DNA of 64,000 nucleotides from an uncultured Bacilli bacterium (GTDB lineage: Bacteria; Bacillota_I; Bacilli_A; RF39; UBA660): assembly GCA_934162665.1 (NCBI GenBank), contig CAKPJN010000003.1, positions 1 to 64,000 of the forward strand. Reading direction: 5' to 3'. A model generated the notes under the pieces. It saw only the letters and a program-made list of their open reading frames with translations. It searched no databases and had not been told where the DNA came from. Made by a program: the position numbers and the translations under genes. Positions within the stretch are counted from its first letter, which is position 1. Every line of letters starts with the position of its first letter. Shown here in pieces: positions 53,486 to 62,745 of the stretch.

Positions 53486-55519
53486 TTAATTTTCATAAAT
53501 ATATAATTCATGTTGAGCTCTAGTACAGGTTACATATAGTAAATTTTTTTCATTTTCATGATAATCGTTATTTTTCTCAGTATAAGATATTACACTATCA
53601 AATTCTAATCCTTTAGCTAGATAAGCAGAGATTATTATTAAATCTTTTTTTAAATTCTTTGTATCAGTATTTATTTTCGTAATTTTTAAATCATTTTTTA
53701 ATAATTCAAATAACCTATCTTTAGTATCATCATCTTTAGTGATAATAGCGATACTTTTATATTTTTCTTGTAAATTGTTAATATCAATAAGTAAGCTTTC
53801 TTTTAAATTATTAATATTTTTTCTTAAAATAACTGGTTTATTGTTTGTTTTTCTGATTGCGTTTACATGATTTAAGTTTAGTATTTTATTTGTATAATTA
53901 ATAATTTCTGGTGATGATCTATAAGTTTTTAATAATTCAATATAAGTTGAATTTTCTTTAAATATATCTTTTAAGATATTTAATGATTTGTACTTATAAT
54001 ATGGATTTATATTTTGATTAACGTCTCCTAGAATGGTAAAATCTGCTTTTTTAAATATCTTAGAAATAATTATATATTGGAGCAAATTATAATCTTGAGC
54101 TTCATCAATTACTACTTGCTTAACATTTGCTTCATATGGAAAGCCTTCTAATATACCTTTTATATATGATAGTAATAAAGCATCTTCATAGTAAATTGTT
54201 TTACTTTTTATAAAACTATTTATTTCTGTATCACTTAGTTTAAATTTACAATATTTTGATTTGTAAAAATTTTTATATATTTCTTTGATATCTTTTTTTA
54301 TATTCAATGAATCCTTTATTAATTTTTTGAAAGTTGCTTTTTTATTTAATTTTCCTTCATAAAAGTCAAATGATAATTTCTTAGATATTTCATCAATTCT
54401 TTCGAATAATGGTAATCTATTATATTTATTGAAGATGTAATTATTAATCTGTTCTTTAGTTACAGTATGAAATTCAGTTTCTATGATATCTTTTATACAT
54501 TTTGTATTATTTATAAAGTCGTTTAAATATGAGTCTATATCTTTAATTATTTCGTCACTTTGTTTATATTTTATTAATTCATAATTAGGGGTATCTTTTT
54601 TATAGTATCTTGCGATAAAATCTGTGAAGCTTTCTACTTCTTTATATTCTTTAATATAATAAGAGAGATAATCATTAAATGTTGTTTGAAGGGTATTTTC
54701 TTCTCCTAATGATGGTAAGACATCTTTTATATAGTCAGTAAATATATTATTAGGTGAGAATATTAAAATGTTATTACTTGTTAATGATTTTATTTGATAT
54801 AAAAGATAAGCAATTCTATGTAGGGCAACTGTTGTTTTACCACTACCAGCTATTCCTTGAACTATTAGATTGTTATCTTCTAAGTTTCTAATTACTTTAT
54901 TTTGTTCTTGTTGAATAGTATTAACTACATTTTTCATCGTCTCATTTGAATCATTTGACAATACTTCTTGTAGAACTTCATCATCTATATTCAAAGAGTT
55001 ATCAAATACACCTAATAATTTTTGATTTTCAATTTTATATTGTCTTTTTCTTAAAAGTTCACCTTCATAAATACCACCTGGTGCAGTATATTGATATGGT
55101 CCTATTTCATTATCATAATATAGACTACATATTGGGCTTCTCCAATCATAGATAATATTATTTAAATCATTGTCTTTTAAATATGTTAATGAGATATAGA
55201 TAGTCTTTAATTTTTCTTCTTCATCTTTAACAACAATAGACGCAAAGTAAGGTTTACTTTTTATTTTTAATAGTTTATGAAAGTATTTTTGTTTTCGATA
55301 AAATTTTTCAAATTCTTGTTCTGTTGATAAGGTTACTTGATTTATTTCTGTTTTGTCAAAACTTGATGAATCTTCCCACATCATTTTTTTAAATTCTACT
55401 AGTGCATTTTCATCTTCATATACATCATCAGCAAGCACTTTTAGTGTCTCATTTAAAATTTTGCTGGTTTCTTTTAACTTTTTTCGCTCCTTTATTATGT
55501 CTTGTTCTGTTATTTTCAT
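53486..55519 (-). CDS. HelD-like RNA polymerase-associated helicase, copy 2
   Basis: The 677-residue protein aligns with copy 1 along its whole length without visible gaps near the key motifs: KKMMWEDSSSFD, IIYDWRSPICSLYYDNEIGP, GIAGSGKTTVALHR, VIDEAQDYNLLQYI, LLKTYRSSPEIINYTNKILN, and ending CTRAQHELYIYEN. Differences concentrate in the secondary-channel arm (~300-420) and near the C-terminus. The two look like an old tandem duplication. Rifampicin protection (HelR-type) is known for some paralogues in Actinobacteria, but there is no sequence reason to assign it here. The RBS is AGGGAGGATTT. Confidence 0.88.
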   Translation of the reverse strand: MKITEQDIIKERKKLKETSKILNETLKVLADDVYEDENALVEFKKMMWEDSSSFDKTEINQVTLSTEQEFEKFYRKQKYFHKLLKIKSKPYFASIVVKDEEEKLKTIYISLTYLKDNDLNNIIYDWRSPICSLYYDNEIGPYQYTAPGGIYEGELLRKRQYKIENQKLLGVFDNSLNIDDEVLQEVLSNDSNETMKNVVNTIQQEQNKVIRNLEDNNLIVQGIAGSGKTTVALHRIAYLLYQIKSLTSNNILIFSPNNIFTDYIKDVLPSLGEENTLQTTFNDYLSYYIKEYKEVESFTDFIARYYKKDTPNYELIKYKQSDEIIKDIDSYLNDFINNTKCIKDIIETEFHTVTKEQINNYIFNKYNRLPLFERIDEISKKLSFDFYEGKLNKKATFKKLIKDSLNIKKDIKEIYKNFYKSKYCKFKLSDTEINSFIKSKTIYYEDALLLSYIKGILEGFPYEANVKQVVIDEAQDYNLLQYIIISKIFKKADFTILGDVNQNINPYYKYKSLNILKDIFKENSTYIELLKTYRSSPEIINYTNKILNLNHVNAIRKTNNKPVILRKNINNLKESLLIDINNLQEKYKSIAIITKDDDTKDRLFELLKNDLKITKINTDTKNLKKDLIIISAYLAKGLEFDSVISYTEKNNDYHENEKNLLYVTCTRAQHELYIYEN

Positions 55520-55559
55520 AAATCCTCCCTTTCATTTGATCTAATACTAAGCACTAACG

Positions 55560-55585
55560 CAAAAAACCACATTTTTCTATGTAGT
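55560..55585 (-). terminator. Terminator upstream of helD copy 2
   Basis: On the minus strand ACTACAT and ATGTGGT form a 7-bp stem (one G-U) with a 6-base loop, followed by TTTTT. It should end the transcript of the broken gene at 55663. Confidence 0.7.
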
Positions 55586-55662
55586 ATCTGTTCAATTTAT
55601 AAAGTTTTTCGCAAACGTCAAATAAAGATTAACATAATTTTAAAAATGTGGCAAGATTTTCT

Positions 55663-56391
55663 TTATTTTTTAATATTAATTTTAACATTATTATATTGAT
55701 TGATTAACTTTTCAGCATTGTTTTTTATAGATAAAAAGTTTCTTTTTGTTGATTTGTTTGTTCCATAAATAAATGTCTTTTCTTTTTGATTTTTATCAAC
55801 AAATCGTGCATCACAAAAATAGTTGGTCTCAGAATATCTAATATCACTATCTCTATCACTTATATATGCAGTTTCAGAGTCATATTTTCCATCAGGTAAA
55901 ATATATGCTTCATACTTTTTTACTATAGATGATCTATTCATATTTTGATTTATTTCTATCTCTACTTTTTTTGAATGTATAATATTATTTTTAAGGTATA
56001 CTTTCTTTTCAAAATTACTTGTATTAGAAACAATATCTTTACTATTATTATAGTAATTTATACTATTTTCTTTTGTTTCTACAGTTATTAATTTATCATC
56101 AAAATGAATAGTTTCTTTAACAAAATGCCTGCCATTAAATTGATGATACATAATAATTATATCTGAACAATTCTCAATAGATGGAGAAAATACCACTTTA
56201 AAGTCTCCATCAATTTTTTTATTTGTGGCTTTAAAACTATTTTCATCAACTTCAATTTTGCTTTACCTATCATTAGCATAATGATAAATATTATCGATTA
56301 TTAAACTACTTATTTCACTGTTTCTTATTAAAATATTAACTTTTTTTATTAGATCTCTACTCTTTTCTAAATCTACTTTTTTCGTTACCAA
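55663..56391 (-). pseudogene. Unknown gene interrupted by an in-frame TAA at codon 43
   Basis: A TTG at 56391 behind GGAGG opens a frame VTKKVDLEKSRDLIKKVNIL... that meets TAA at 56263-56265. The same frame continues without another stop for 199 codons to 55663. A GTG at 56196 could start a shorter 177-residue product, but the reading frame and composition between the TAA and the GTG (SKIEVDENSFKATNKKIDGDFK) look coding. The downstream part is beta-rich with many Asn, Tyr and Lys, no membrane segment, and no known domain. It seems to be a recently interrupted gene, a re-initiating gene, or a base error. Confidence 0.6.
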
Positions 56392-56501
56392 AATCCTCCA
56401 AAATATTAATATGGTTATTATGTCACACTTATTACTATCAACAAATATCTATTTAGTGTAAATTACAAAATCCTTAAATAAAATAATAACTATATAATAA
56501 T

Positions 56502-56531
56502 GAAAAGAACTACATTTTATTATGCAGTCCT
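56502..56531 (-). terminator. Terminator of the phosphohexomutase gene
   Basis: On the minus strand GGACTGCA and TGTAGTTC pair over 8 bp (two G-U) and are followed by TTTTC. It lies 40 bases past the stop. Confidence 0.65.
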
Positions 56532-56570
56532 TACATTTTGTACATCATCATATATTCATAGTAATATTTT

Positions 56571-57944
56571 CTACTTATTATATTCTTCTATTAGTTTTGT
56601 ATACTCTTTTTCTATTTCTTCTAATCTTTCTTTTGTTTTAGCTTCAAATCTAGCAGTCAGATTTGGACCAGTATTACTAGCTCTAACAAGTGCCCAACCA
56701 TCACTAAATTCTACTCTTACTCCATCAATGTCATTATACTTGTAGCCTTTTTCTATAACGTAGTCTTTTACTTTCTCTACTATTTCAAACTTTTTATCAT
56801 CTGTTGTTTTAAATTTTAATTCTTCTGTTGAATAATATTCGTTAATTCCTTCTAGTAATTCATCTACTGTTTTATCAGTATTTGATAATATTTCTAATAA
56901 TCTAAGACCAGCATATAGTCCTGAATCAAACCCTAACCATCTATCTCTAAAATATACATGTCCTGATAGTTCACCACCAAATGGTAAGTCTTCTTCTTTG
57001 ACTTTTGCTTTAGTATAAGAATTACCAGATCTATAACAAATGCTTTTTCCTCCTAATTTTTCTATCTCATCACTAAGAGACTTAGAACATTTAACATCAT
57101 ATAAGAATGTTTTATTAGATACTTTGCTTATTATATCTCTTATTATTATAATCATAAATTTATCAGTTGGAATAAACTTAGCTGTATTAGTAACAAAGCC
57201 CATTCTATCTCCATCACCATCAAATGATAAACCAATATCCGCCTTTTCTTCTAAAACTTTCTTCTTTAATTGTTCTAGATTTTCTTCAACGCATGGATCT
57301 GGGTGGTGATTTGGAAAGTTCCCATCACTTATATCATTAATAGTAATTAAATCAATTGGAAACATTTCGTACAATTCTTTTGCGATAATACTTGTTGTTC
57401 CATTACCTGGATCTATAACTGCTTTAATTTTTCTATTTCCAAAATGAAGATTTTCTTTAAATAGATTTAGGTAATCATCTTTAATACTATATTCTTCTAA
57501 AATACCATATCCGTGACTAAAATCTCTTTTAATAATATATGCTAGAAAATCTTGAATTTCTTGACCTTTACAATTTCCTCTTTCATCAAAAGCAAATTTA
57601 AATCCATTATCGTCTTTTGGATTATGTGAAGCAGTTACCATTACTCCACTATATACTTTTAGTTTAATACATGCATAGTAATACATTGGAGTAGTACAGA
57701 TGCCTAAACTGATAATATCAATACCTGTTTCTAAAATACCATTTATTAAAGCATTAAATAATATAGGACTACTAAGTCTATTATCATGACCTACTACGCA
57801 TTGTGTTTTACCAATACTTTTAATATAACTACCAAATCCTAGTCCTATTGTATATGCAGTATCTTCATCTAATTCTTGTGGATACATACCTCTTATATCA
57901 TATCCTCTAAAGATATTTTTATTAATATTTTCTTTATACTTCAT
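56571..57944 (-). CDS. Phosphomannomutase/phosphoglucomutase
   Basis: The 457-residue protein has the alpha-D-phosphohexomutase motifs: FRGYDIRGMYP at the start, the catalytic phosphoserine loop VTASHNPKDDNGFK at ~100, the metal loop GLSFDGDGDRMGF at ~243, the sugar loop LPFGGELSGHVYF, and the phosphate loop RASNTGPNLTARFE. It interconverts hexose 1- and 6-phosphates for glycolysis and cell-wall sugars. The closest family is the ManB/AlgC-type PMM/PGM. Its start overlaps the upstream zincin gene by 11 bp. Confidence 0.94.
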   Translation of the reverse strand: MKYKENINKNIFRGYDIRGMYPQELDEDTAYTIGLGFGSYIKSIGKTQCVVGHDNRLSSPILFNALINGILETGIDIISLGICTTPMYYYACIKLKVYSGVMVTASHNPKDDNGFKFAFDERGNCKGQEIQDFLAYIIKRDFSHGYGILEEYSIKDDYLNLFKENLHFGNRKIKAVIDPGNGTTSIIAKELYEMFPIDLITINDISDGNFPNHHPDPCVEENLEQLKKKVLEEKADIGLSFDGDGDRMGFVTNTAKFIPTDKFMIIIIRDIISKVSNKTFLYDVKCSKSLSDEIEKLGGKSICYRSGNSYTKAKVKEEDLPFGGELSGHVYFRDRWLGFDSGLYAGLRLLEILSNTDKTVDELLEGINEYYSTEELKFKTTDDKKFEIVEKVKDYVIEKGYKYNDIDGVRVEFSDGWALVRASNTGPNLTARFEAKTKERLEEIEKEYTKLIEEYNK

Positions 57945-58899
57945 TAGTTTTTTTCCCTCTTTCTATATTTAAATTATTGAACGCTTTTTCTATATAATTG
58001 TTAAAATTCGTTTGTAATATTTCTTGCTTATCTACATCTAGTTTTCCACTAATTATTTCTTGATGAACTTTTCTAGTGTAATAAGAGTTTATTTTTATAA
58101 ATATATTTTTCAGTAATTTTTTATCAATTTCTGTTTTCTTTATTATTTGTTCATGAATCTTATCTATATCTTTATATAAATTATAACAAGCATAATTGTC
58201 GTTAAATAGTTGATTAAACTCTTTTTCGAATGAGAAATCGTTATTAAGGCAAGAGTTTAAGTATGTTGATGATTCTTTATCAGCTATTTTTTGATTTTTA
58301 ATGATTGTTGCAAAATAAGATGTTGAATTTTCATTACATGGAAGTGACGCTATTGTAAGTAGTCTAGCAATTTCTTCTAGCGGTCTATAACTACTTATCT
58401 TAAAACAGCATATTCCCTTTTTTATATAGTCTTCTAAGAATTGTGGACAATCAGCTTTTAATATTGAGATATTGGCTAGCATATTGATAGTCCCTTCATC
58501 TATGCCTAGTCCATAAAATTCATGTAAATAAGTATCATATTTGCAAGGTCCTTGAGATGGCATTGCATTTTGATATCTGCAATTATTATCTTTTGATGGA
58601 GTTAATAAAACATGACCCAACTCATGAAGGGCCGCAAATTTATCTGCATCCCTTCCTTCTCCTGATACATATCTTATTCTGAATTTATTATTTTCCTTTT
58701 TTATGGCATCTCCATAAAAGTTATCTTCAAGATATACCGAATCGGTTTTAACGTATATTTCATCTATAAAATTATAGATATGTCTTTCTATTTCCACTTG
58801 TCTTTCTTGTTCAAATAAGTTTGGATAATATCCTAGATAGTTTATATATTTTTCAATTTCTTTATCTCTTTTACTAGGATTACTTGTTTCAAAATTCAT
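57934..58899 (-). CDS. Zincin-like protein with HELGH site, function unknown
   Basis: The 321-residue protein has FAALHELGHVLLTPSK (His92, Glu93, His96) and a later conserved-looking Glu in GIDEGTINMLANI (Glu135), the gluzincin pattern. Cys-containing stretches NNCRYQ and GPCKYDTY lie between them. There is no signal peptide or membrane helix. The rest is helical and ends in a basic tail. It overlaps the phosphohexomutase start by 11 bp. It is the third HExxH protein in the window, after 24462 and 30601. Peptidase action is inferred from the motif alone. Confidence 0.72.
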   Translation of the reverse strand: MNFETSNPSKRDKEIEKYINYLGYYPNLFEQERQVEIERHIYNFIDEIYVKTDSVYLEDNFYGDAIKKENNKFRIRYVSGEGRDADKFAALHELGHVLLTPSKDNNCRYQNAMPSQGPCKYDTYLHEFYGLGIDEGTINMLANISILKADCPQFLEDYIKKGICCFKISSYRPLEEIARLLTIASLPCNENSTSYFATIIKNQKIADKESSTYLNSCLNNDFSFEKEFNQLFNDNYACYNLYKDIDKIHEQIIKKTEIDKKLLKNIFIKINSYYTRKVHQEIISGKLDVDKQEILQTNFNNYIEKAFNNLNIERGKKTNEV

Positions 58900-59023
58900 A
58901 TAATCACTTTCCTATTCTTCTTAATTTTATCATAGTAATTGCTTATATCTAAGTGTTTTTTATATGAGTTTACATTTTTTCACATATTTGTCAGTTAAAT
59001 GTATTAAAAATTATAGAACAAAT

Positions 59024-59045
59024 GAATTAAAACAAGTTTTAATTC
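59024..59045 (-). terminator. Terminator of the structured RNA
   Basis: GAATTAAAA and TTTTAATTC pair over 9 bp around a 4-base loop. On the minus strand a broken U-rich stretch follows (ATTTGTTCTATAATTTTT). Confidence 0.65.
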
Positions 59046-59284
59046 GTCTCAGTCGTTGCCTCCTAAGTTTCCTACTTCACAGATAAGGTAACCCTTATTC
59101 TCCATAGGCTTAAATTCCGATAGTCGCTACCGTACTCTTTTTTATTCCTTACTAACTTTGATAATGTATTTTAATTATTCATACACGGTATTTATAATTA
59201 CATTGATATCTTATTTGTTTATATTCATACAATATTGGTATTATCTTGCTATTATACTTAAATCACCTCCATCTTTACAATAAC
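59024..59284 (-). ncRNA. Structured RNA of unknown class, own promoter and terminator
   Basis: The 480-base gap 58900-59379 has no protein gene. On the minus strand it holds a consensus-like promoter, ~260 transcribed bases and a terminator hairpin. The 3' half is strongly structured: GGTAG/CTATC with a CGA loop; ATAAGG/CCTTAT with a GTTA loop; AAGT/ACTT; and an outer GCCT/AGGC that would close the last two into a three-way junction. The G-U pair in the first stem only works on the minus strand. The GC content is above the surroundings. It does not show tmRNA, RNase P, SRP or T-box marks by eye. A raiA-type or other Bacillota sRNA is possible. The 5' end holds a GGAGGTG followed by no start codon. 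Confidence 0.65.
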
Positions 59285-59290
59285 AATTTT

Positions 59291-59319
59291 ATTATATTAC
59301 TAAAACAATTGTTCGTCAA
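59291..59319 (-). promoter_or_regulatory. Promoter of the structured RNA
   Basis: TTGACG and TATAAT with a 17-base spacer on the minus strand. A second candidate (TTGTAA, 18 bases, TATAAT) lies about 40 bases further downstream. Confidence 0.75.
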
Positions 59320-59379
59320 TAGTGTATGTTGCTTTTTATAAAAACAGAGAGAACTTTCCTTATAAATAAAAAAAGAAAA

Positions 59380-60174
59380 TTAACTTTTCTTTTTCTTCTT
59401 CTTTAAATTTTTCTTTTCTTCTTTTAGCTCTTGTTTTAATTTTTTTCTTTTGTTTTCTTTCTTTATTTTTTTAATTTCTTCTCTAGCTTTAAATACTAAT
59501 TTATTAAACTCGGAGAATTCCTTTTTCTGAGTATTATTAACATTTGGGAATGATTTTAGTAAGCGAGCGGTTAAAGTATTATGTTTGTATAACTCTTTTT
59601 TTATCTTTTGTCTTATTTCATGGGTTGCGTCTTTATTTAAAAATTTAGAAGAATTGATTTTTAATTTAGACATTATATATAATGTTTCAACTAAGTCAGA
59701 GAAGAAGATAACAGAGAAAGCAATTCCTAAAATTATTATAGTTAAACTTGACATTTTATCACCAATCGAATATACAACTGGATTTAATAATTTAATAACT
59801 AAGACTCCACCTAGCCCAAATAAGAATCCGTTTTCTAGGCAAATTCTACCATTAACATTATATTTTTTATTGGAGTAATCCCACCATCTGACATTAAATA
59901 TTTTTTCTAATATATAACTTGTTATGTATTCTAGTATTGAGCAAATTACCATTCCCATAACAAATAAGACAATAACATCATTTTTATATTTTTCTAAAAA
60001 GAAAGTCATAGCAAGAGACCCTATTCCATATATTGGTAGATAAGGTCCAATTAAAAATCCTCTACTTAAGTTTAATTTTTTATTAATTATACTTACATTA
60101 AATACTTCTACTAAGTATCCTATTATAGAAAAAACAAAAAAATATAAAAAAACTTGACAATAATTATATAGCAT
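59380..60174 (-). CDS. CmpB-family (PF06541-like) membrane protein
   Basis: The 264-residue protein has five or six membrane helices in the first ~165 residues. Motifs include FSIIGYLVEV, LSRGFLIGPYLPIYGIGSLA, SILEYITSYILEKIFNVRWWDYSNKKYNVNGRICLENGFLFG. The RWWDYS...NGRICL pattern is the mark of the putative ABC-transporter type IV (CmpB) family. A very basic tail of ~100 residues ends in poly-Lys. Function is unknown. It is read alone, upstream of the structured RNA. Confidence 0.82.
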   Translation of the reverse strand: MLYNYCQVFLYFFVFSIIGYLVEVFNVSIINKKLNLSRGFLIGPYLPIYGIGSLAMTFFLEKYKNDVIVLFVMGMVICSILEYITSYILEKIFNVRWWDYSNKKYNVNGRICLENGFLFGLGGVLVIKLLNPVVYSIGDKMSSLTIIILGIAFSVIFFSDLVETLYIMSKLKINSSKFLNKDATHEIRQKIKKELYKHNTLTARLLKSFPNVNNTQKKEFSEFNKLVFKAREEIKKIKKENKRKKLKQELKEEKKNLKKKKKKS

Positions 60175-60235
60175 ATATCTACACCTCTTTTTTATTATAT
60201 GTTACTTTGTGTGTTTTTACAAGTTGATACAAATA

Positions 60236-60268
60236 AAATACTAAGTAGTAATTGTCTACTTAGTATTT
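60236..60268 (-). terminator. Terminator of the ZIP transporter operon
   Basis: Arms AAATACTAAGTAG and CTACTTAGTATTT are perfectly complementary (13 bp) with a 7-base loop, followed on the minus strand by TATTTG. It ends the operon 22 bases past the ZIP stop. Confidence 0.85.
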
Positions 60269-60289
60269 GTAAAAAGCATAGTTATTAAA

Positions 60290-61042
60290 CTATAATATAA
60301 CCGCAACCGCTATTATAATTACTCCTAGTGTTAATCCTATATAAGAAGTTTTTTTGTTTTTAGATGTTTTAATTCTTGGTAATAGTTCATCAAAACAAAT
60401 AAATATAAGCATTCCTAAAGTTAATGATAAAAGTATTCCTAAAACTAAGTCAGTAATTGTTGTTAATCCTAAGAAGAACATGATTAAACCACCAATAAAT
60501 GTAGAAATAGATACAAGAATAATCGTTAATACTGTTTTGCTCATATTCTGATTACTTTGATAGAAAGTGGAAGCAATTACCATACCTAATGGTATATTAT
60601 GAAGACCAACTCCTAATGTAAGCATTAATCCTAACTCTGTTTCTGTAATAATAGTTGAATAGATTGCCATCCCTTCAATTATATTATGAAGAATTAACGC
60701 AATTGATGTAACTATTCCTATATGAACTAAATTATTAGTTAAATCTTCATTAGTCATTTTCTTATCTTCATGATCTGGTATAAAATTATCAAGTAATTTT
60801 AAAAGAAAAAAACCAATTGTTGTGAAAATTATAAATATATAAATATATTTTATTGATAGCTTTTCAATTACTTCTGGTAATAGGTCTGTAGCCATAAGCA
60901 TTCCTAAAATTCCAAATGCTAATCCTACTACGAAATCTACTATTTTTTGTTTTTTATTTACTATTAAAGCAACTAGTGCTCCTATTAAGATAAATATACC
61001 TAATAATAGTGTTGTTAGTAGTGCAATTTTTACTTTGTCCAT
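60290..61042 (-). CDS. ZIP-family metal transporter
   Basis: The 250-residue protein has eight membrane helices and the ZIP metal motifs HNIIEGMAIYSTII (helix 4) and HNIPLGMVIAS (helix 5), with GLAFGILGMLMATDLLPEVIE at the front. ZIP proteins carry Zn, Fe or Mn into the cytoplasm. Its cytoplasmic loop (FIPDHEDKKM) is short and has one His. It is the last gene of the pyrophosphatase-PopT-UppP-ZIP operon, 12 bp after uppP. Mn supply for the Mn-dependent pyrophosphatase at the front of the operon would make sense but is inference. Confidence 0.92.
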   Translation of the reverse strand: MDKVKIALLTTLLLGIFILIGALVALIVNKKQKIVDFVVGLAFGILGMLMATDLLPEVIEKLSIKYIYIFIIFTTIGFFLLKLLDNFIPDHEDKKMTNEDLTNNLVHIGIVTSIALILHNIIEGMAIYSTIITETELGLMLTLGVGLHNIPLGMVIASTFYQSNQNMSKTVLTIILVSISTFIGGLIMFFLGLTTITDLVLGILLSLTLGMLIFICFDELLPRIKTSKNKKTSYIGLTLGVIIIAVAVIL

Positions 61043-61054
61043 ATACTCTCTCTC

Positions 61055-61867
61055 CTAAAATATAATACATGCTATTACAATAGCTGCTAAAATTAAACGA
61101 TAAATCATAAATACTTTAAAGTTATGATTATGTAAATACTTTAATAAATATTTAATACAAACTAGTCCAATTACAAAGGAAATTAAAATTCCTATTATAA
61201 ATGTTGATAGATTAGAAATGATTAAAGTCCAGGTTGCTTTTTTTAATAATTGTAGTGTTACTGCTCCTAAAACAACTGGTGCACTTAAGAAAAATGAAAA
61301 TTTAGCAGCATCTTCTCTTTTGATTTTTAATAATCTTCCTGCAGCAATAGTTGTTCCACTACGAGAAAAACCTGGAATCAAGGCAAATATTTGACTACAT
61401 CCAATTATAACCGCATCTTTTAGAGTTATATCATTTAGTTCTTTTTCATTTTTACTACATTTGTCTGCTAAATAAATAATTATACCCATAATTGCTAGAG
61501 CTAAGGCTATTAATAAATAATTACTTCTGATAGCTTCTTCGATGATATCTTCGAATAATACTCCAACAATAGCAGCTGGAATTGTTGCGACAATTAAATA
61601 CCACATTATTTTTCCATCTTTATCTTTTGCACCTTTTGTGAAACCTTTAGTTATTATTTTTATGAAATCTTTGAAGAAGAAAACACATATAGCAAGTAGT
61701 GTACCTAAGTGTAGAGCAACGTCAAAGGATAATTCCATATTCTTACTCATATTTGCACCGATACCAAATATATCTCTAAAGATGATTAGATGTGCGGATG
61801 ATGATATTGGTAAAAATTCAGCGATCCCCTGAATAAATCCTAGAACTAGTATAGAAATAATACTCAT
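61055..61867 (-). CDS. uppP: Undecaprenyl-diphosphatase
   Basis: The ATG at 61867, eight bases after AGGAG, gives 270 residues; an ATG nine bases earlier is too close to that site. BacA/UppP motifs are LGFIQGIAEFLPISSSAHLI at the start and LIPGFSRSGTTIAAG in the middle, with about eight helices. It hydrolyses undecaprenyl-PP to C55-P on the outer face of the membrane. It directly follows the DUF368/PopT-like gene, whose stop lies one base before this start. Confidence 0.96.
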   Translation of the reverse strand: MSIISILVLGFIQGIAEFLPISSSAHLIIFRDIFGIGANMSKNMELSFDVALHLGTLLAICVFFFKDFIKIITKGFTKGAKDKDGKIMWYLIVATIPAAIVGVLFEDIIEEAIRSNYLLIALALAIMGIIIYLADKCSKNEKELNDITLKDAVIIGCSQIFALIPGFSRSGTTIAAGRLLKIKREDAAKFSFFLSAPVVLGAVTLQLLKKATWTLIISNLSTFIIGILISFVIGLVCIKYLLKYLHNHNFKVFMIYRLILAAIVIACIIF

Positions 61868-61868
61868 T

Positions 61869-62735
61869 TTACTCATCTCCTAACTTATTACCAACAAACA
61901 TGCCTATTACTAACATAATAATTCCTATTATAACTTGTGGAATAGAAAAGATTAAATTTGAAACATTATTCATAGTGGCAATTGGGATTGCTATAATAGA
62001 TGCTAAAATGAAACCAATTACTCCGAAATAAGTTTTTGTCTCAAACTTTTCTAGTAGGTATTCTATTAACTTAGAAATAGCTACAATTCCTACTAATATA
62101 CCTGCACCAAATATTAAGGCAACTACAATGTTTGATCCTAAATCTTGGAATTTTGTTAGACTTTTAATTACTTTTAATATTGGGTAATAGTATCCTAAAA
62201 GCATTAAAACTAATGAACCACTTACACCTGGTATTACCATAGTAGCAGCAGCTACTACTCCTACTAAAAATAGTGTGATATAACCTAAAACATTCATATT
62301 AGTTAAATTTGCTTTTAGTGAAACATCAAATAATTGTTCTGAAAAAGCTAGTAATAAGACAATTGAGAATGTGATAGCAACAATTACATAACTCGATATC
62401 TTTTTACATTCTTTCTTTCCTTTAATCTTTTTTAGTAATAATGGTACTCCTCCAATTACAAGTCCCATGAAAAACATGGTTGTTGGGGTTGGAAAGTGTT
62501 CATAGGAATAATCAATTACTCTACTCATAGATAATATTGCTAGGCCAATTCCTATTACAATTGGTAAAAGAAACTTTATATTCTCTTTTATTTTACTGAA
62601 AAAATGGCTTATTGCTTGAATAAAATTTTCATAAATACCTAGTGTTAAAGCTAGTGTACCTCCACTTACTCCTGGAATAATATTCGCTATTCCCATGATG
62701 AACCCCTTGATCATTAAAATTATTGTATCTTTCAT
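61869..62735 (-). CDS. DUF368 polyprenyl-phosphate transporter (PopT-like)
   Basis: The 288-residue protein begins IKGFIMGIANIIPGVSGGTLALTLGIYE and has the second copy VVAAATMVIPGVSGSLVLMLLGYY, the inverted-repeat marks of DUF368. Members (PopT) return C55-P across the membrane for reuse. Together with uppP it would complete the outer-face steps of the lipid carrier cycle: dephosphorylation, then flipping. The genes are almost overlapping, which supports joint action. The start follows AAGGAGAATAGA. Confidence 0.92.
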   Translation of the reverse strand: MKDTIILMIKGFIMGIANIIPGVSGGTLALTLGIYENFIQAISHFFSKIKENIKFLLPIVIGIGLAILSMSRVIDYSYEHFPTPTTMFFMGLVIGGVPLLLKKIKGKKECKKISSYVIVAITFSIVLLLAFSEQLFDVSLKANLTNMNVLGYITLFLVGVVAAATMVIPGVSGSLVLMLLGYYYPILKVIKSLTKFQDLGSNIVVALIFGAGILVGIVAISKLIEYLLEKFETKTYFGVIGFILASIIAIPIATMNNVSNLIFSIPQVIIGIIMLVIGMFVGNKLGDE

Positions 62736-62745
62736 TCTATTCTCC

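Noticed and set aside
51324..55519. Tandem UvrD-like genes as a defence system
   Set aside because: No nuclease or partner gene is adjacent, and the N-terminal arm and YDWRSPICSL motif match HelD.
59041..59150. Riboswitch controlling the zincin gene at 57934-58899
   Set aside because: A terminator hairpin lies between the structured part and the gene, but a further ~120 bases follow and no ligand class matches. A free RNA is the simpler reading.
59380..59460. Poly-Lys tail of the CmpB-like protein as a frameshift artefact
   Set aside because: The frame ends normally, and basic tails are common in this family.
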